From Neisseria bergeri (lineage in GTDB: Bacteria; Pseudomonadota; Gammaproteobacteria; Burkholderiales; Neisseriaceae), in contig POWY01000011.1 of the NCBI GenBank assembly GCA_003044455.1, positions 1 to 63,314 on the forward strand: DNA of 63,314 nucleotides. Reading direction: 5' to 3'. Positions 8,985 through 17,538 of this stretch are shown one piece after another (position 1 is the first letter of the stretch; every line of letters begins with the position of its first letter). The translations under genes and the position numbers were made by a program. Under the pieces are notes generated by a model. It was not told the origin of the DNA. It made no database searches and was given only the letters and a program-made list of their open reading frames with translations.

Positions 8985-9195
8985 CCGTCATTCCCACAAA
9001 CCTACATTCCGTCATTCCCACGAAAGTGGGAATCTAGGACTCGGGACTGGAGAAACCTTTTTACCCGATAAGTTTCCGTGCCGACAGGTCTGGATTCCCA
9101 CTTTCGTGGGAATGACGATTTGGAAATTACCCGAACCCAAAAACAACTGAAACCGAACACACTGGATTCCCGCCTGCGCGGGAATGACGGCATCG
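8985..9195. repeat. NIME block with three dRS3 repeats
   Basis: Three copies of the 20-base dRS3 type repeat (ATTCCC, 8 bases, GGGAAT) occur at 9014-9033, 9094-9113 and 9166-9185. They are separated by roughly 50-60 bases of spacer (RS-type) sequence. A half copy (GTCATTCCCAC) lies near 8988. Such arrays are the neisserial intergenic mosaic elements that act as recombination substrates and filamentous phage integration targets. Confidence 0.85.
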
Positions 9196-9223
9196 GTCTG
9201 CCGTTTTCAGCCGGCATTTCAGC

Positions 9224-10729
9224 TCAATCCAACAACGCATCCACAAACGCGCGCGCGTCAAACGGACGCAAGTCGTCTATGCCTTCGCCCACGCCGATGT
9301 AGCGGATGGGGACGGGACGGTCGGAGGCAAGCGCGGCGAGGATGCCGCCTTTTGCCGTGCCGTCTAGCTTGGTAACGATTAAACCGGTCAGCCCCAATGC
9401 GTCGTCAAAGGCTTTGACTTGGTTGACGGCGTTTTGACCGATATTGGCATCAAGCACGACGATGATTTCGTGCGGCGCGTCGGGCATGGCTTTTTGCAAC
9501 ACGCGCTTCACTTTTTTGATTTCTTCCATCAAATGAAGCTGCGTGGGCAGGCGGCCGGCGGTGTCGGCAAGCACAATGTCGATGCCGCGCGCTTTGGCGG
9601 CTTGGACGGCATCAAAACAAACGGCGGCGGAATCGCCCGTGGTTTGCGAAATCACGGTTACGTTGTTGCGTTCGCCCCAAGCTTGAAGCTGCTCACGCGC
9701 GGCGGCACGGAAAGTATCGCCTGCCGCCAGCAGCACGGATTTGCCCTGCGCTTGGAAATATTTGGCGAGTTTGCCGATGGAGGTAGTTTTGCCCGCGCCG
9801 TTGATGCCCGCAAGCATGATGACGAACGGCTCTTTCGTTTCTGGCAACACCAGCGGTTTTTCCAAAGGCTTAATCAGGTCGTACAAGGCTTCTTTCAGCG
9901 CATCACGCAATTCGTTGCCGTCTTTCAGCCCTTTGAGGCTGACGCGGTCGCGCACGTCTTTCATCAGGTATTCGGTGGCTTCCATGCCCATATCGCTGGT
10001 AATCAGCACGGTTTCCAGCTCTTCGTACAAGTCTTCGTCGATTTGCCCGCCGCCGAACACGCCTGCCAGCGATTTCGCCATTTTGTCGCGCGATTTGGTC
10101 AAACCTTGTTTCAAACGCGCCGTCCAACTGAGCTTGTGTTCTTCAGTTGTCGCAACGGCTTCTTGAACTTGCTCGACAGCCTCGCTGACGGTTTCGGCAA
10201 CGGCTTCTTTCGCTGCTTCGACTTGTTCCGCTGCTTTTTCCGCAACCTCAGCCGCTTCAGACGGCATCTCGGCAACGGTTTCCCTTACCTGTTCAACCGC
10301 ACTACTGACGGTTTCAGCAACAGCTTCTTTTGCCACTTCGACTTGTTCCGCTGCTTTTTCAGCCGCTTCCTCTGCTTCAGACAACATCTCGGCAACGGTT
10401 TCCTTTACTTGTTCAACCGCACTACTGACGGTTTCAGCAACAGCTTCTTTTGCCGCTTCGACTTGTTCCGCTGCTTTTTCCGCAACCTCAACCGCTTCAG
10501 ACGGCATCGCGGCAACGGCTTCCTTTACCTGTTCAACCGCACTACTGACGGTTTCAACAGCCGATTCGACCTGCCCTTTGACGCTTTCCGTTAAAGATTC
10601 AGCATCTTCTTTAATATTTTCAACTATTTGAGCAACTTCAGACTCTACTTTTGCTGCGGTTTCCTGAATTTGAGCCTCCTCTGGAGCCGGAGTTTCCTGT
10701 TTTTTCTTGCGACGGAAGAAGCTGAACAT
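9224..10729 (-). CDS. ftsY: Signal recognition particle receptor FtsY with repetitive acidic N-terminus
   Basis: FtsY is the membrane-associated SRP receptor GTPase that delivers ribosome-nascent chain complexes to the Sec translocon; in Neisseria it was once called PilA. The 501-residue protein ends with a normal NG domain: GINGAGKTTSIGKLA (G1), DTFRAAAREQL, DTAGRLPTQ (G3), TKLDGTAKGG (G4) and IGVGEGIDDLRPF. The N-terminal region (about residues 60-200) is built from roughly 40-residue repeats such as VAETVSSAVEQVKE...AEKAAEQVEAAKEA, in about three and a half copies, predicted helical. Two copies encode MPSEA from an embedded DUS, and one has drifted to MLSEA. Repeat number probably varies between strains. 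Confidence 0.95.
   Translation of the reverse strand: MFSFFRRKKKQETPAPEEAQIQETAAKVESEVAQIVENIKEDAESLTESVKGQVESAVETVSSAVEQVKEAVAAMPSEAVEVAEKAAEQVEAAKEAVAETVSSAVEQVKETVAEMLSEAEEAAEKAAEQVEVAKEAVAETVSSAVEQVRETVAEMPSEAAEVAEKAAEQVEAAKEAVAETVSEAVEQVQEAVATTEEHKLSWTARLKQGLTKSRDKMAKSLAGVFGGGQIDEDLYEELETVLITSDMGMEATEYLMKDVRDRVSLKGLKDGNELRDALKEALYDLIKPLEKPLVLPETKEPFVIMLAGINGAGKTTSIGKLAKYFQAQGKSVLLAAGDTFRAAAREQLQAWGERNNVTVISQTTGDSAAVCFDAVQAAKARGIDIVLADTAGRLPTQLHLMEEIKKVKRVLQKAMPDAPHEIIVVLDANIGQNAVNQVKAFDDALGLTGLIVTKLDGTAKGGILAALASDRPVPIRYIGVGEGIDDLRPFDARAFVDALLD
10144..10563 (-). repeat. 120-bp tandem repeats inside ftsY
   Basis: The same block recurs at 120-base intervals. For example, the ACTACTGACGGTTTCAGCAA start appears near 10302 and 10422, with a close match at 10542. 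Each unit encodes 40 residues, so unit gain or loss keeps frame. Two units contain an uptake core (CAGACGGCAT near 10258 and 10498), while the middle one carries a mutated version (CAGACAACAT). Confidence 0.85.
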
Positions 10730-10874
10730 TGAATTTTCCTTTTAATTTTAGAAACTTGAAATAGGGCGTATTGTAGCGTATTTTGCGCAGCAAGGTTGCC
10801 CGAAAATCAGGGCTGTAAGGTTTCGGCATCTCAAACGTCTAATCATACAAACCGTCCACACAGGAAACATCAAA

Positions 10875-12443
10875 ATGAAACCTCGTACTTTCTTTTCCCT
10901 TTGCGCCAAGTTCGGCTGTCTGTTTGCGCTGGGCGCATGTTCGCCCAAAACCGCCGATGCCGGAACCGCGACCGTGCCGCACACTTTGTCCACTTTGAAA
11001 ACCGCGGACAACCGCCCCGCCGATGTTTACTTGAAAAAAGACAAACCGACGCTGATTAAATTCTGGGCGAGCTGGTGTCCTTTGTGTTTGTCCGAATTGG
11101 GGCAGACCGAGAAATGGGCGCAGGATGCAAAATTCGGCTCCGCCAACCTGATTACCGTCGCGTCTCCTGGCTTTTTGCACGAGAAAAAAGACGGCGACTT
11201 TCAAAAATGGTATGCCGGTTTGAATTATCCCAAGCTGCCCGTCGTTACCGACAACGGCGGCACGATCGCCCAAAACCTGAATATCAGCGTTTACCCCTCG
11301 TGGGCGTTAATCGGTAAAGACGGCGACGTGCAGCGCATTGTCAAAGGCAGCATCAACGAAGCGCAGGCATTGGCGTTAATCCGCGACCCGAATGCCGATT
11401 TAGGCAGTCTAAAAAATTCGTTCTACAAACCCGACACACAGAAAAAGGATTCAGCAATCATGAATACGCGCACCATTTACCTCGCAGGCGGCTGCTTCTG
11501 GGGCTTGGAAGCCTATTTCCAACGCATAGACGGCGTGGTTGACGCGGTATCCGGCTACGCCAACGGCAAAACGAAAAATCCGAGCTATGAAGACGTGTCC
11601 TACCGCCATACGGGTCACGCCGAAACCGTCAAAGTTACCTACGATGCCGACAAACTCAGCCTCGACGACATCCTGCAATATTATTTCCGCGTCGTCGATC
11701 CGACCAGCCTCAACAAACAAGGCAACGACACCGGCACGCAATACCGCAGCGGCGTGTACTACACCGACCCTGCCGAAAAAGCTGTCATCGCCGCCGCCCT
11801 CAAACGCGAGCAGCAAAAATACAAACTTCCCCTCGTCGTCGAAAACGAGCCGCTGAAAAACTTCTACGATGCCGAGGAATACCATCAGGACTACCTGATT
11901 AAAAACCCCAACGGCTACTGCCACATCGACATCCGCAAAGCCGACGAACCGCTGCCGGGCAAAACCAAAGCCGCCCCGCAAGGCAAAGGTTTCGACGCGG
12001 CGACGTATAAAAAACCCAATGATGCCGAACTCAAACGCATCCTGACCGAAGAGCAATACCAAGTTACCCAACACAGCGCGACCGAATACGCCTTCAGCCA
12101 CGAATACGACCATTTGTTCAAACCTGGCATTTATGTGGACGTTGTCAGCGGCGAACCCTTGTTCAGCTCCGCCGACAAATACGATTCCGGCTGCGGCTGG
12201 CCGAGCTTCACGCGCCCGATTGATGCAAAATCCGTTACCGAACACGACGATTTCAGCTACAACATGCGCCGCACCGAAGTGCGCAGCCATGCCGCCGATT
12301 CGCACTTGGGACACGTCTTCGCCGACGGCCCGCAAGACAAAGGCGGACTGCGCTACTGCATCAACGGCGCGAGCCTGAAATTCATCCCGCTGGAACAAAT
12401 GGACGCGGCAGGCTACGGCGCGTTGAAAGGCAAAGTGAAATAA
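10875..12443 (+). CDS. msrAB: Trifunctional thioredoxin / methionine sulfoxide reductase A and B (PilB)
   Basis: This is a fused enzyme that reduces both stereoisomers of oxidised methionine in proteins outside the cytoplasm. It is 522 residues. An N-terminal lipoprotein-like signal (LFALGAC) precedes a thioredoxin domain with active site WCPLC (residues about 67-71). The MsrA domain has GGCFWG near residue 203. The MsrB domain has CGWPSF, SHLGHVF and the catalytic RYCINGASL. The MsrB domain lacks the two CxxC zinc pairs found in many homologues. The signal suggests outer-membrane or periplasmic anchoring. It is divergent from ftsY and ends at a paired DUS shared with pncC. Confidence 0.96.
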   Translation: MKPRTFFSLCAKFGCLFALGACSPKTADAGTATVPHTLSTLKTADNRPADVYLKKDKPTLIKFWASWCPLCLSELGQTEKWAQDAKFGSANLITVASPGFLHEKKDGDFQKWYAGLNYPKLPVVTDNGGTIAQNLNISVYPSWALIGKDGDVQRIVKGSINEAQALALIRDPNADLGSLKNSFYKPDTQKKDSAIMNTRTIYLAGGCFWGLEAYFQRIDGVVDAVSGYANGKTKNPSYEDVSYRHTGHAETVKVTYDADKLSLDDILQYYFRVVDPTSLNKQGNDTGTQYRSGVYYTDPAEKAVIAAALKREQQKYKLPLVVENEPLKNFYDAEEYHQDYLIKNPNGYCHIDIRKADEPLPGKTKAAPQGKGFDAATYKKPNDAELKRILTEEQYQVTQHSATEYAFSHEYDHLFKPGIYVDVVSGEPLFSSADKYDSGCGWPSFTRPIDAKSVTEHDDFSYNMRRTEVRSHAADSHLGHVFADGPQDKGGLRYCINGASLKFIPLEQMDAAGYGALKGKVK

Positions 12444-12469
12444 TCCGCACCGCCGCCTAACCCGACAAA

Positions 12470-12504
12470 ATGCCGTCTGAAACCCGAAACGTTTCAGACG
12501 GCAT
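12470..12504. terminator. Bidirectional DUS terminator between msrAB and pncC
   Basis: ATGCCGTCTGAA (12470-12481) pairs with its complement (12493-12504), and the stem is followed by TTTTTTA on the plus strand. It sits between two converging genes and can stop both transcripts. Confidence 0.8.
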
Positions 12505-12544
12505 TTTTTATCCGATGGGGATTGTGTTCAGACGGAGATTTTGT

Positions 12545-13030
12545 TCAGACGGCATCGCCGCCGCTTTCTACCAGCCCCGCCAACCTTTCCAACGCAAAGG
12601 CGACCGCCTGCGCGCGGACGGATTCGCGGTTGCCGTCAAAACGGCGTATTTCTTCATAACTTCCGCCCGGAAAGGCAAACCCGAACCAAACCGTGCCGAC
12701 GGGTTTGCTTTCGCTGCCGCCGCCCGGGCCGGCGATGCCGGAAATACCGACGGCGTAATCCGCCTGCGCCACGGCTTTCGCGCCGCGCGCCATCTCATAG
12801 ACGGTTTGGCGGCTGACCGCGCCGTGTTCGAGCAGGGTTTCGGGCAACACGCCCAAGCGGTCTTCTTTGGCTTTGTTGCTGTATGTTACAAAACTCTGGT
12901 CGAACCATTGCGAACTGCCTGCAACGCTTGTGAATGCGGCGGCAAGCATTCCGCCCGTGCAGGATTCGGCACAGCTTACGGTTTGACGTTTTTTCGTCAG
13001 ATTTCGGGCGATGGTGTGCAATGCGTCCAT
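12545..13030 (-). CDS. pncC: CinA C-terminal domain protein, nicotinamide-nucleotide amidase
   Basis: The enzyme deamidates nicotinamide mononucleotide to nicotinate mononucleotide in pyridine-nucleotide salvage. The protein is 161 residues and consists only of the CinA C-terminal domain, like E. coli PncC. Key features are the nucleophile region SCAESCTGGMLAAAFTSV (residues about 19-36), FVTYSNKAKEDRLGV, and the conserved ISGIAGPGGGSESKPVGTVWFG. It is upstream of, and on the same strand as, nothing else nearby, apart from mscS, which ends 25 bases before its start and reads into it. Confidence 0.92.
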   Translation of the reverse strand: MDALHTIARNLTKKRQTVSCAESCTGGMLAAAFTSVAGSSQWFDQSFVTYSNKAKEDRLGVLPETLLEHGAVSRQTVYEMARGAKAVAQADYAVGISGIAGPGGGSESKPVGTVWFGFAFPGGSYEEIRRFDGNRESVRAQAVAFALERLAGLVESGGDAV

Positions 13031-13055
13031 TTCCCACTCCCCTTTCAGACGGCGT

Positions 13056-13904
13056 TTAAGAATTGATGATGTGTATGTCGCGTTGCGGGAACGGGATGTT
13101 GATATTGACTTTGCGGAGGTTTTCGACCACTTGTTCGTTCAAGTCGCATTGCAGCGTCCAGCGGTCCGACTCGTGTGCCCAGGCCCACAATGTGATTTCG
13201 ATGGCGTTGTCGCCCAAGGCGGTGATGTAGGCGGCGGCCTGCCGCTCTTCGTTTTGAATGCTCAAGGGGTGTTCGGTGGCGGCTTTCAACACCGCCTCTT
13301 TCGCCACTTTCAAATCGCAGTTGTAATCGACGCCGACAACCACTTGGGCGCGGCACAGCGGCAGTGTGGAACGGTTGACGATGCTGTTGCCCATCACCAC
13401 GCTGTTGGGCAGCACGACTTCTTCGTTGTCGGTCGTCCGCAAAGAAGTCTGCACCATTTTGATTTCCCAGACAAACCCTTCAAAACCGCCGACGCGGATA
13501 AAGTCTCCGACTTTGAACGGGCGGAACAGGATAATCAGCGCGCCGGCGGCAAAGTTGGACAGTTGGTCTTTCAGGGACAACGCCACCGCCAAACCCGCGC
13601 CGCCGATTAAGGCGGTTACGGATGTTGTGGAAACGCCCAATCTGCCCAATGCGGCAATAATCACCAAAATCAATAAGCCGATATTGGCAACATTACACAA
13701 AAAACTAATCAGCGTGGCATCGACCTTGGCGCGCGTCATCGCCGCCCTCATTACGGCGACAATGCGTTTCGCCGCCCATTTCCCAATCAGGAAAATAAGC
13801 AGCGCGGCGGCAAGGTTCAGCCCGAACGCCCACGCCTTTTCAGCCAGATGCTCCCAGCCGGAAACACTCATCAGGTGTAAAAAATCAAATTGTTTGAAGT
13901 CCAT
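13056..13904 (-). CDS. mscS: Small-conductance mechanosensitive channel (MscS family)
   Basis: This is a homoheptameric inner-membrane channel that opens under membrane tension and releases solutes on osmotic downshift. The protein is 282 residues from the chosen start, close to E. coli MscS (286). It has three predicted membrane segments in the first 125 residues. The pore-lining stretch TALIGGAGLAVALSLKDQLSNF (residues about 87-108, not quoted beyond the core GGAGLAVALSLKDQ) has the typical Gly/Ala spacing. The beta domain VGDFIRVGGFEG follows. The start at 13904 has a GAGAGG ribosome site 7 bases upstream, so the longer frame from 13952 is rejected. It reads toward pncC. Confidence 0.94.
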   Translation of the reverse strand: MDFKQFDFLHLMSVSGWEHLAEKAWAFGLNLAAALLIFLIGKWAAKRIVAVMRAAMTRAKVDATLISFLCNVANIGLLILVIIAALGRLGVSTTSVTALIGGAGLAVALSLKDQLSNFAAGALIILFRPFKVGDFIRVGGFEGFVWEIKMVQTSLRTTDNEEVVLPNSVVMGNSIVNRSTLPLCRAQVVVGVDYNCDLKVAKEAVLKAATEHPLSIQNEERQAAAYITALGDNAIEITLWAWAHESDRWTLQCDLNEQVVENLRKVNINIPFPQRDIHIINS

Positions 13905-13998
13905 TGTTTTTCCTCTCGATCGAACATCCGCCCTGTGCTGCGGAATCGGCACCGGTGTAAAAATGCCGTCTGAAGCCCTGCGGGGCGGTATGTTTGTT

Positions 13999-15000
13999 TT
14001 ATTTCAAAACCGTCCTGATCCAACGGGAAACCCATCCGCGCTGGTTCGCATCAATATCGCGCTGCGCGGGGGCGGTGGTGTGCGTCGGTGCTTGTGCAAA
14101 ACGGAACACATCAGGCAGGCGCGTGTTTTTGACGGCGGGGTAAACCCACATTTCGGACGGAACCGCCTGCTGCACTTCCCGACTTTGCAGCCATTGCACC
14201 AGTTTTGCCGCCAGCTTCGGCTGTTTCGCGCCCTTCAAGACCGCCGCGCCTTCGACCTGACGGAATACGCCGCCTTTTAAAAACAGGTTGCCCGTCGGCG
14301 GCTCGCTGTATTTGCCTTTGGAAAAATACACTTCCGCCGCAGGGCTGGCGGCATAACCGACCACCAGCGGATACGCGCCGCCGTTGTGCGAAAAGTCGGT
14401 GTAATACGCCTCGCTCCAGCCTTTGGCGACCTTCACGCCGTTCTGCCGCATCTGTGCCCACCATTTGAACGCGCCTTCTTCACCCATCCCGCTGATGTTC
14501 GCCATCAGGAAGCCCAAGCCGGGGGACGACGTGGCGGGGGACGGCACGACCAATAGGTTTTTATATTCGGGGCGGGTCAAATCCTGCAGGGTTTGCGGCA
14601 GGGGCAGCTTTTGGCCTTCAAACCATTTTTTGTCGTAATTGATGGACACATAGCCGTAATCGACCGCCAAAGCCGAAGGCAGCCCGACCGCGACGGGGGC
14701 GGATCCGGGTTGCGCCGCCGCTAAAATACCCATTTCCCGCGCCTTGCCGATATTGGCGTTGTCCAAGCCGTACACCGCGTCGGCGATCGGGTTGGCGCGG
14801 CTCAAAATCAGTTTGTTGAGCATTTCGTTCGCGCCGCCCGCCTGAATAATCGACACTTTCGCATCGTTTGCCCGCTCGAAGCGCGCAATCAGCCCTTTGG
14901 GCAGGCTGAACGACTTATGCACCGCCAGCCTGACTTCCGTCTGAGCCTGCAGGTATGCCGAAACTGCCAGCAGCGGCAGCAGCCAAATTTTCCGTTTCAT
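13999..15000 (-). CDS. thiB: Periplasmic thiamine-type ABC transporter binding protein
   Basis: This 333-residue periplasmic protein resembles ThiB/TbpA, which binds thiamine and its phosphates for import. The signal peptide is KRKIWLLPLLAVSAYLQAQ with cleavage likely after AQA. Family stretches include DAVYGLDNANIGKAREMGIL, GYVSINYDKKWF, SPATSSPGLGFL and the C-terminal VPSEMWVYP. AGGAGG precedes the ATG at 15000, so the longer frame to 15141 is rejected. No permease (thiP) or ATPase (thiQ) gene is adjacent, so its partners must be encoded elsewhere. It is divergent from the HAD hydrolase gene. Confidence 0.85.
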   Translation of the reverse strand: MKRKIWLLPLLAVSAYLQAQTEVRLAVHKSFSLPKGLIARFERANDAKVSIIQAGGANEMLNKLILSRANPIADAVYGLDNANIGKAREMGILAAAQPGSAPVAVGLPSALAVDYGYVSINYDKKWFEGQKLPLPQTLQDLTRPEYKNLLVVPSPATSSPGLGFLMANISGMGEEGAFKWWAQMRQNGVKVAKGWSEAYYTDFSHNGGAYPLVVGYAASPAAEVYFSKGKYSEPPTGNLFLKGGVFRQVEGAAVLKGAKQPKLAAKLVQWLQSREVQQAVPSEMWVYPAVKNTRLPDVFRFAQAPTHTTAPAQRDIDANQRGWVSRWIRTVLK

Positions 15001-15058
15001 TCCGAGTCCTCCTCTATTCGCTGTAAAATAACATTCTAACAAATTTTCACGGTTCAAA

Positions 15059-15739
15059 ATGCAAGAAAACCCGACCGTGTGGCTGTTCGACCTCGACAAC
15101 ACGCTGCACGATGCCGACGCAGGCATCTTCACACTCATCAACCGCGCTATGACACGCTATATGGCACGCCGCCTCAAACTCTCCGAATCCGCCGCGTCCG
15201 ACCTGCGTCAAGACTATTGGCACCGTTACGGCGCAACGCTCGCCGGCCTGCAAATCCACCATCCCGAAATCGACATCGCCGAATTTTTGCACGAAAGCCA
15301 TCCAATCGATGCAATCCTAACCAGGCTGCACGGCATGGCGGATACGGAAAACACCCTATGCCGTCTGAACGGGCGCAAGGCGGTTTTTTCCAACGGGCCG
15401 TCGTTTTACGTCCGTGCCGTTGTCGGCGCACTCGGTTTGGAAAACCGTTTCGACGCACTGTTCGGCACGGATGATTTCGGGCTGCTGTACAAACCCAATC
15501 CGCAAGCCTATCTCAATGTCTGCCGCCTGTTGGACGTACCGCCCGAATGCTGCATTATGGTGGACGACAGCGCGGACAATCTCCATCAGGCAAAAGCATT
15601 GGGCATGAAAACCGTCTGGTTCGGTGCAAAATCCCACGCGCTGCCCTTTATCGACGCCTCCGTAAGCGATATGGCGCAACTGGCACAGTATGCAGAAACT
15701 TTGTCAGAACACCGCCAAACTCATTACAATACCCTCTAA
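15059..15739 (+). CDS. HAD-superfamily pyrimidine 5'-nucleotidase-like hydrolase
   Basis: This 226-residue cytoplasmic phosphatase of the haloacid dehalogenase superfamily looks like the SDT1-type pyrimidine 5'-nucleotidases. Motif I is WLFDLDNTLHD with the nucleophile Asp and acid/base Asp. Motif II is the Ser/Asn of VFSNGP. Motif III is the Lys in GLLYKPNPQAY. Motif IV is CIMVDDSADNL. The helical cap between motifs I and II fits subfamily I. It starts 58 bases from the divergent thiB gene. A small lipoprotein gene follows after 25 bases and is probably cotranscribed. Confidence 0.85.
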   Translation: MQENPTVWLFDLDNTLHDADAGIFTLINRAMTRYMARRLKLSESAASDLRQDYWHRYGATLAGLQIHHPEIDIAEFLHESHPIDAILTRLHGMADTENTLCRLNGRKAVFSNGPSFYVRAVVGALGLENRFDALFGTDDFGLLYKPNPQAYLNVCRLLDVPPECCIMVDDSADNLHQAKALGMKTVWFGAKSHALPFIDASVSDMAQLAQYAETLSEHRQTHYNTL

Positions 15740-15764
15740 ACCCCGAAAATACGAAAGAAAAGCC

Positions 15765-16037
15765 ATGCGTAAAACCTTCCTTATTCTGATGACTGCCGCC
15801 GCCGTACTGTCAGGCTGCTCATGGGAAACCTACCGGAACGAAAACGGCAAAACCGCCGTCCGTCAAAAATATCCTGCCGGTACACCCGTTTATTACCAAG
15901 ACGGCAGCTACTCGAAAAATATGAACTACAACCAATACCGCCCCGAACGCCATGTCGTGTTGCCCAACCAAACCGGCAACAACGCCGACGAAGAGTCCCG
16001 CCAACACTGGCAAAAGCCCAAATTTCAAAACCGATAA
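15765..16037 (+). CDS. Small putative lipoprotein
   Basis: This is a 90-residue protein with signal KTFLILMTAAAVLSGC; the lipobox is LSGC. The mature 70 residues are hydrophilic and rich in Tyr, Asn and Gln (PVYYQDGSYSKNMNYNQY). The start at 15765 has AAAGAAAAGCC upstream and gives a proper signal peptide; the longer frame from 15690 overlaps the preceding gene. The function is unknown. It follows the HAD hydrolase gene and precedes glmU, separated by a DUS hairpin. Confidence 0.8.
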   Translation: MRKTFLILMTAAAVLSGCSWETYRNENGKTAVRQKYPAGTPVYYQDGSYSKNMNYNQYRPERHVVLPNQTGNNADEESRQHWQKPKFQNR

Positions 16038-16046
16038 ACCCGCCCG

Positions 16047-16075
16047 ATGTCGTCTGAAGCCGCTTCAGACGGCAT
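16047..16075. terminator. DUS inverted repeat (one arm variant) before glmU
   Basis: ATGTCGTCTGAA at 16047-16058 pairs with the normal complement at 16064-16075. One base in the left arm differs from AT-DUS. It lies between the lipoprotein stop and the glmU start, only 17 bases before glmU, so it may attenuate rather than fully stop transcription. Confidence 0.5.
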
Positions 16076-16091
16076 AGCACAGGAAACCGTC

Positions 16092-17462
16092 ATGCCGCAA
16101 AACACTTTAAACATCGTCATCCTCGCCGCAGGCAAAGGCACGCGCATGTATTCCAAAATGCCCAAAGTGCTGCACTGCATCGGCGGCAAGCCCATGGTTG
16201 AGCGCGTTATCGACACCGCCGCCGCACTGAATCCGCAAAACATCTGCGTCGTCATCGGACACGGCAAAGAGCAAGTTTTGAATACTGTCAAACGCGATGT
16301 CGTCTGGGTCGAACAAACCGAACAGCTCGGCACCGGCCACGCCGTCAAAACAGCCCTGCCCCACCTTTCCGCCGAAGGCCGCACGCTGGTGTTGTACGGC
16401 GACGTTCCTTTAATTGACGTTGAAACCCTCGAAACCCTGCTCGAAGCCGCAGGCAACGAAGTCGGACTGCTGACCGACGTTCCCGCCGACCCGACAGGCT
16501 TGGGCCGCATCATCCGCGACAGCAACGGTAGCGTAACCGCCATTATCGAAGAAAAAGACGCAAGTGCCGCCCAAAAAGCCGTGAAAGAAATCAATACCGG
16601 CATTTTGGTTCTGCCCAACGCCAAACTCGAAGCTTGGTTGAACAGCCTTTCCAGCAACAACGCCCAAGGCGAATATTATTTAACCGACCTCATCGCCAAA
16701 GCCGTTGCCGACGGTATTAAAGTTCATCCCGTCCAAGTACGCGCCTCCTACCTCGCCGCCGGCGTGAACAACAAACTCCAGCTCGCCGAACTCGAACGCA
16801 TCTTCCAAACTGAACAGGCGCAAGAATTGCTCAAAGCAGGCGTAACCCTGCGCGATCCGGCGCGTTTTGATTTACGAGGCCGTCTGAAACACGGGCAAGA
16901 TGTCGTGATTGATGTGAACTGTATCTTTGAAGGCGAAGTCGAAATCGGCGACAACGTCGAAATCGGCGCAAACTGCGTCATCAAAAACGCCAAAATCGGT
17001 GCCAACACCAAAATCACCGCCTTCTCCCACCTCGAAGACTGCGAAGTCGGACAAAACAACCGAATCGGCCCCTATGCCCGCCTGCGTCCGCAAGCACACC
17101 TTTCAGACGACGTACACGTCGGCAACTTCGTCGAAATCAAAAACGCCGCCATCGGCAAAGGCACAAAAGCCAACCACCTCACCTACATCGGCGACGCCGA
17201 AGTCGGCAGTAAAACCAACTTCGGCGCGGGCACGATTATTGCCAACTACGACGGCGTGCACAAACACAAAACCGTCATTGGCGACGAAGTGCGCATCGGT
17301 TCAAACTGCGTACTGGTTGCCCCTGTAACACTGGGCAACAAAGTAACCACAGGCGCAGGCAGCGCGATTACCCGCAACGTCGAAGACGGCAAACTCGCCC
17401 TCGCCCGCGCCCGCCAAACCGTCATCGAAGGCTGGGTAAGGCCGGAAAAAGACAAACAATAA
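16092..17462 (+). CDS. glmU: Bifunctional N-acetylglucosamine-1-phosphate uridyltransferase / glucosamine-1-phosphate acetyltransferase
   Basis: GlmU acetylates glucosamine-1-phosphate and couples it to UTP, producing UDP-GlcNAc for peptidoglycan and lipooligosaccharide. The 456-residue protein has the pyrophosphorylase motif LAAGKGTRMYSKMPKVLH at the start. The C-terminal half is a left-handed beta helix of hexapeptide repeats (EVEIGDNVEIGANC and others). The acetyltransferase active-site His lies in the FVEIKNAAIGKGTKANHLTYIGD region. The start at 16092 gives a normal N-terminus; the frame from 16047 begins inside a DUS. GlmS, in the same pathway, is encoded 7.5 kb away. Confidence 0.97.
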   Translation: MPQNTLNIVILAAGKGTRMYSKMPKVLHCIGGKPMVERVIDTAAALNPQNICVVIGHGKEQVLNTVKRDVVWVEQTEQLGTGHAVKTALPHLSAEGRTLVLYGDVPLIDVETLETLLEAAGNEVGLLTDVPADPTGLGRIIRDSNGSVTAIIEEKDASAAQKAVKEINTGILVLPNAKLEAWLNSLSSNNAQGEYYLTDLIAKAVADGIKVHPVQVRASYLAAGVNNKLQLAELERIFQTEQAQELLKAGVTLRDPARFDLRGRLKHGQDVVIDVNCIFEGEVEIGDNVEIGANCVIKNAKIGANTKITAFSHLEDCEVGQNNRIGPYARLRPQAHLSDDVHVGNFVEIKNAAIGKGTKANHLTYIGDAEVGSKTNFGAGTIIANYDGVHKHKTVIGDEVRIGSNCVLVAPVTLGNKVTTGAGSAITRNVEDGKLALARARQTVIEGWVRPEKDKQ

Positions 17463-17467
17463 AGCCA

Positions 17468-17504
17468 TGCCGTCTGAAGCCGGTTTCAGGTTTCAGACGG
17501 CATC
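17468..17504. terminator. DUS inverted-repeat terminator after glmU
   Basis: ATGCCGTCTGAA (17468-17479) and its complement (17493-17504) flank a 13-base loop, 5 bases behind the glmU stop. Confidence 0.7.
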
Positions 17505-17538
17505 AAACCCCTCTGATATCAGATAAGGACTGCAAACC

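Larger units (their letters stand above)
8724..9223. other. Intergenic repeat region, no gene
   Basis: The first 200 bases are T- and G-rich and hold no gene. A GGTGGGCT-ga-AGCCCACC palindrome lies at 8927-8944. From about 8985 the sequence is a neisserial intergenic mosaic element with three 20-base dRS3 repeats, listed separately. Open frames across it are by-products of the repeats. Confidence 0.7.

Noticed and set aside
9002-9375. Several short frames over the NIME array
   Set aside because: Built from dRS3 repeats (FPRRRESS and similar), a known artefact of these repeats.
10144-10563. Regular repeats that could suggest a CRISPR array
   Set aside because: Repeats are 120 bp with no unique spacers, lie in frame inside ftsY and encode helical protein repeats.
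9419-10594. 391-codon plus-strand frame opposite ftsY
   Set aside because: Antisense of the conserved GTPase; Phe-rich repeats arise from the helical repeats on the other strand.
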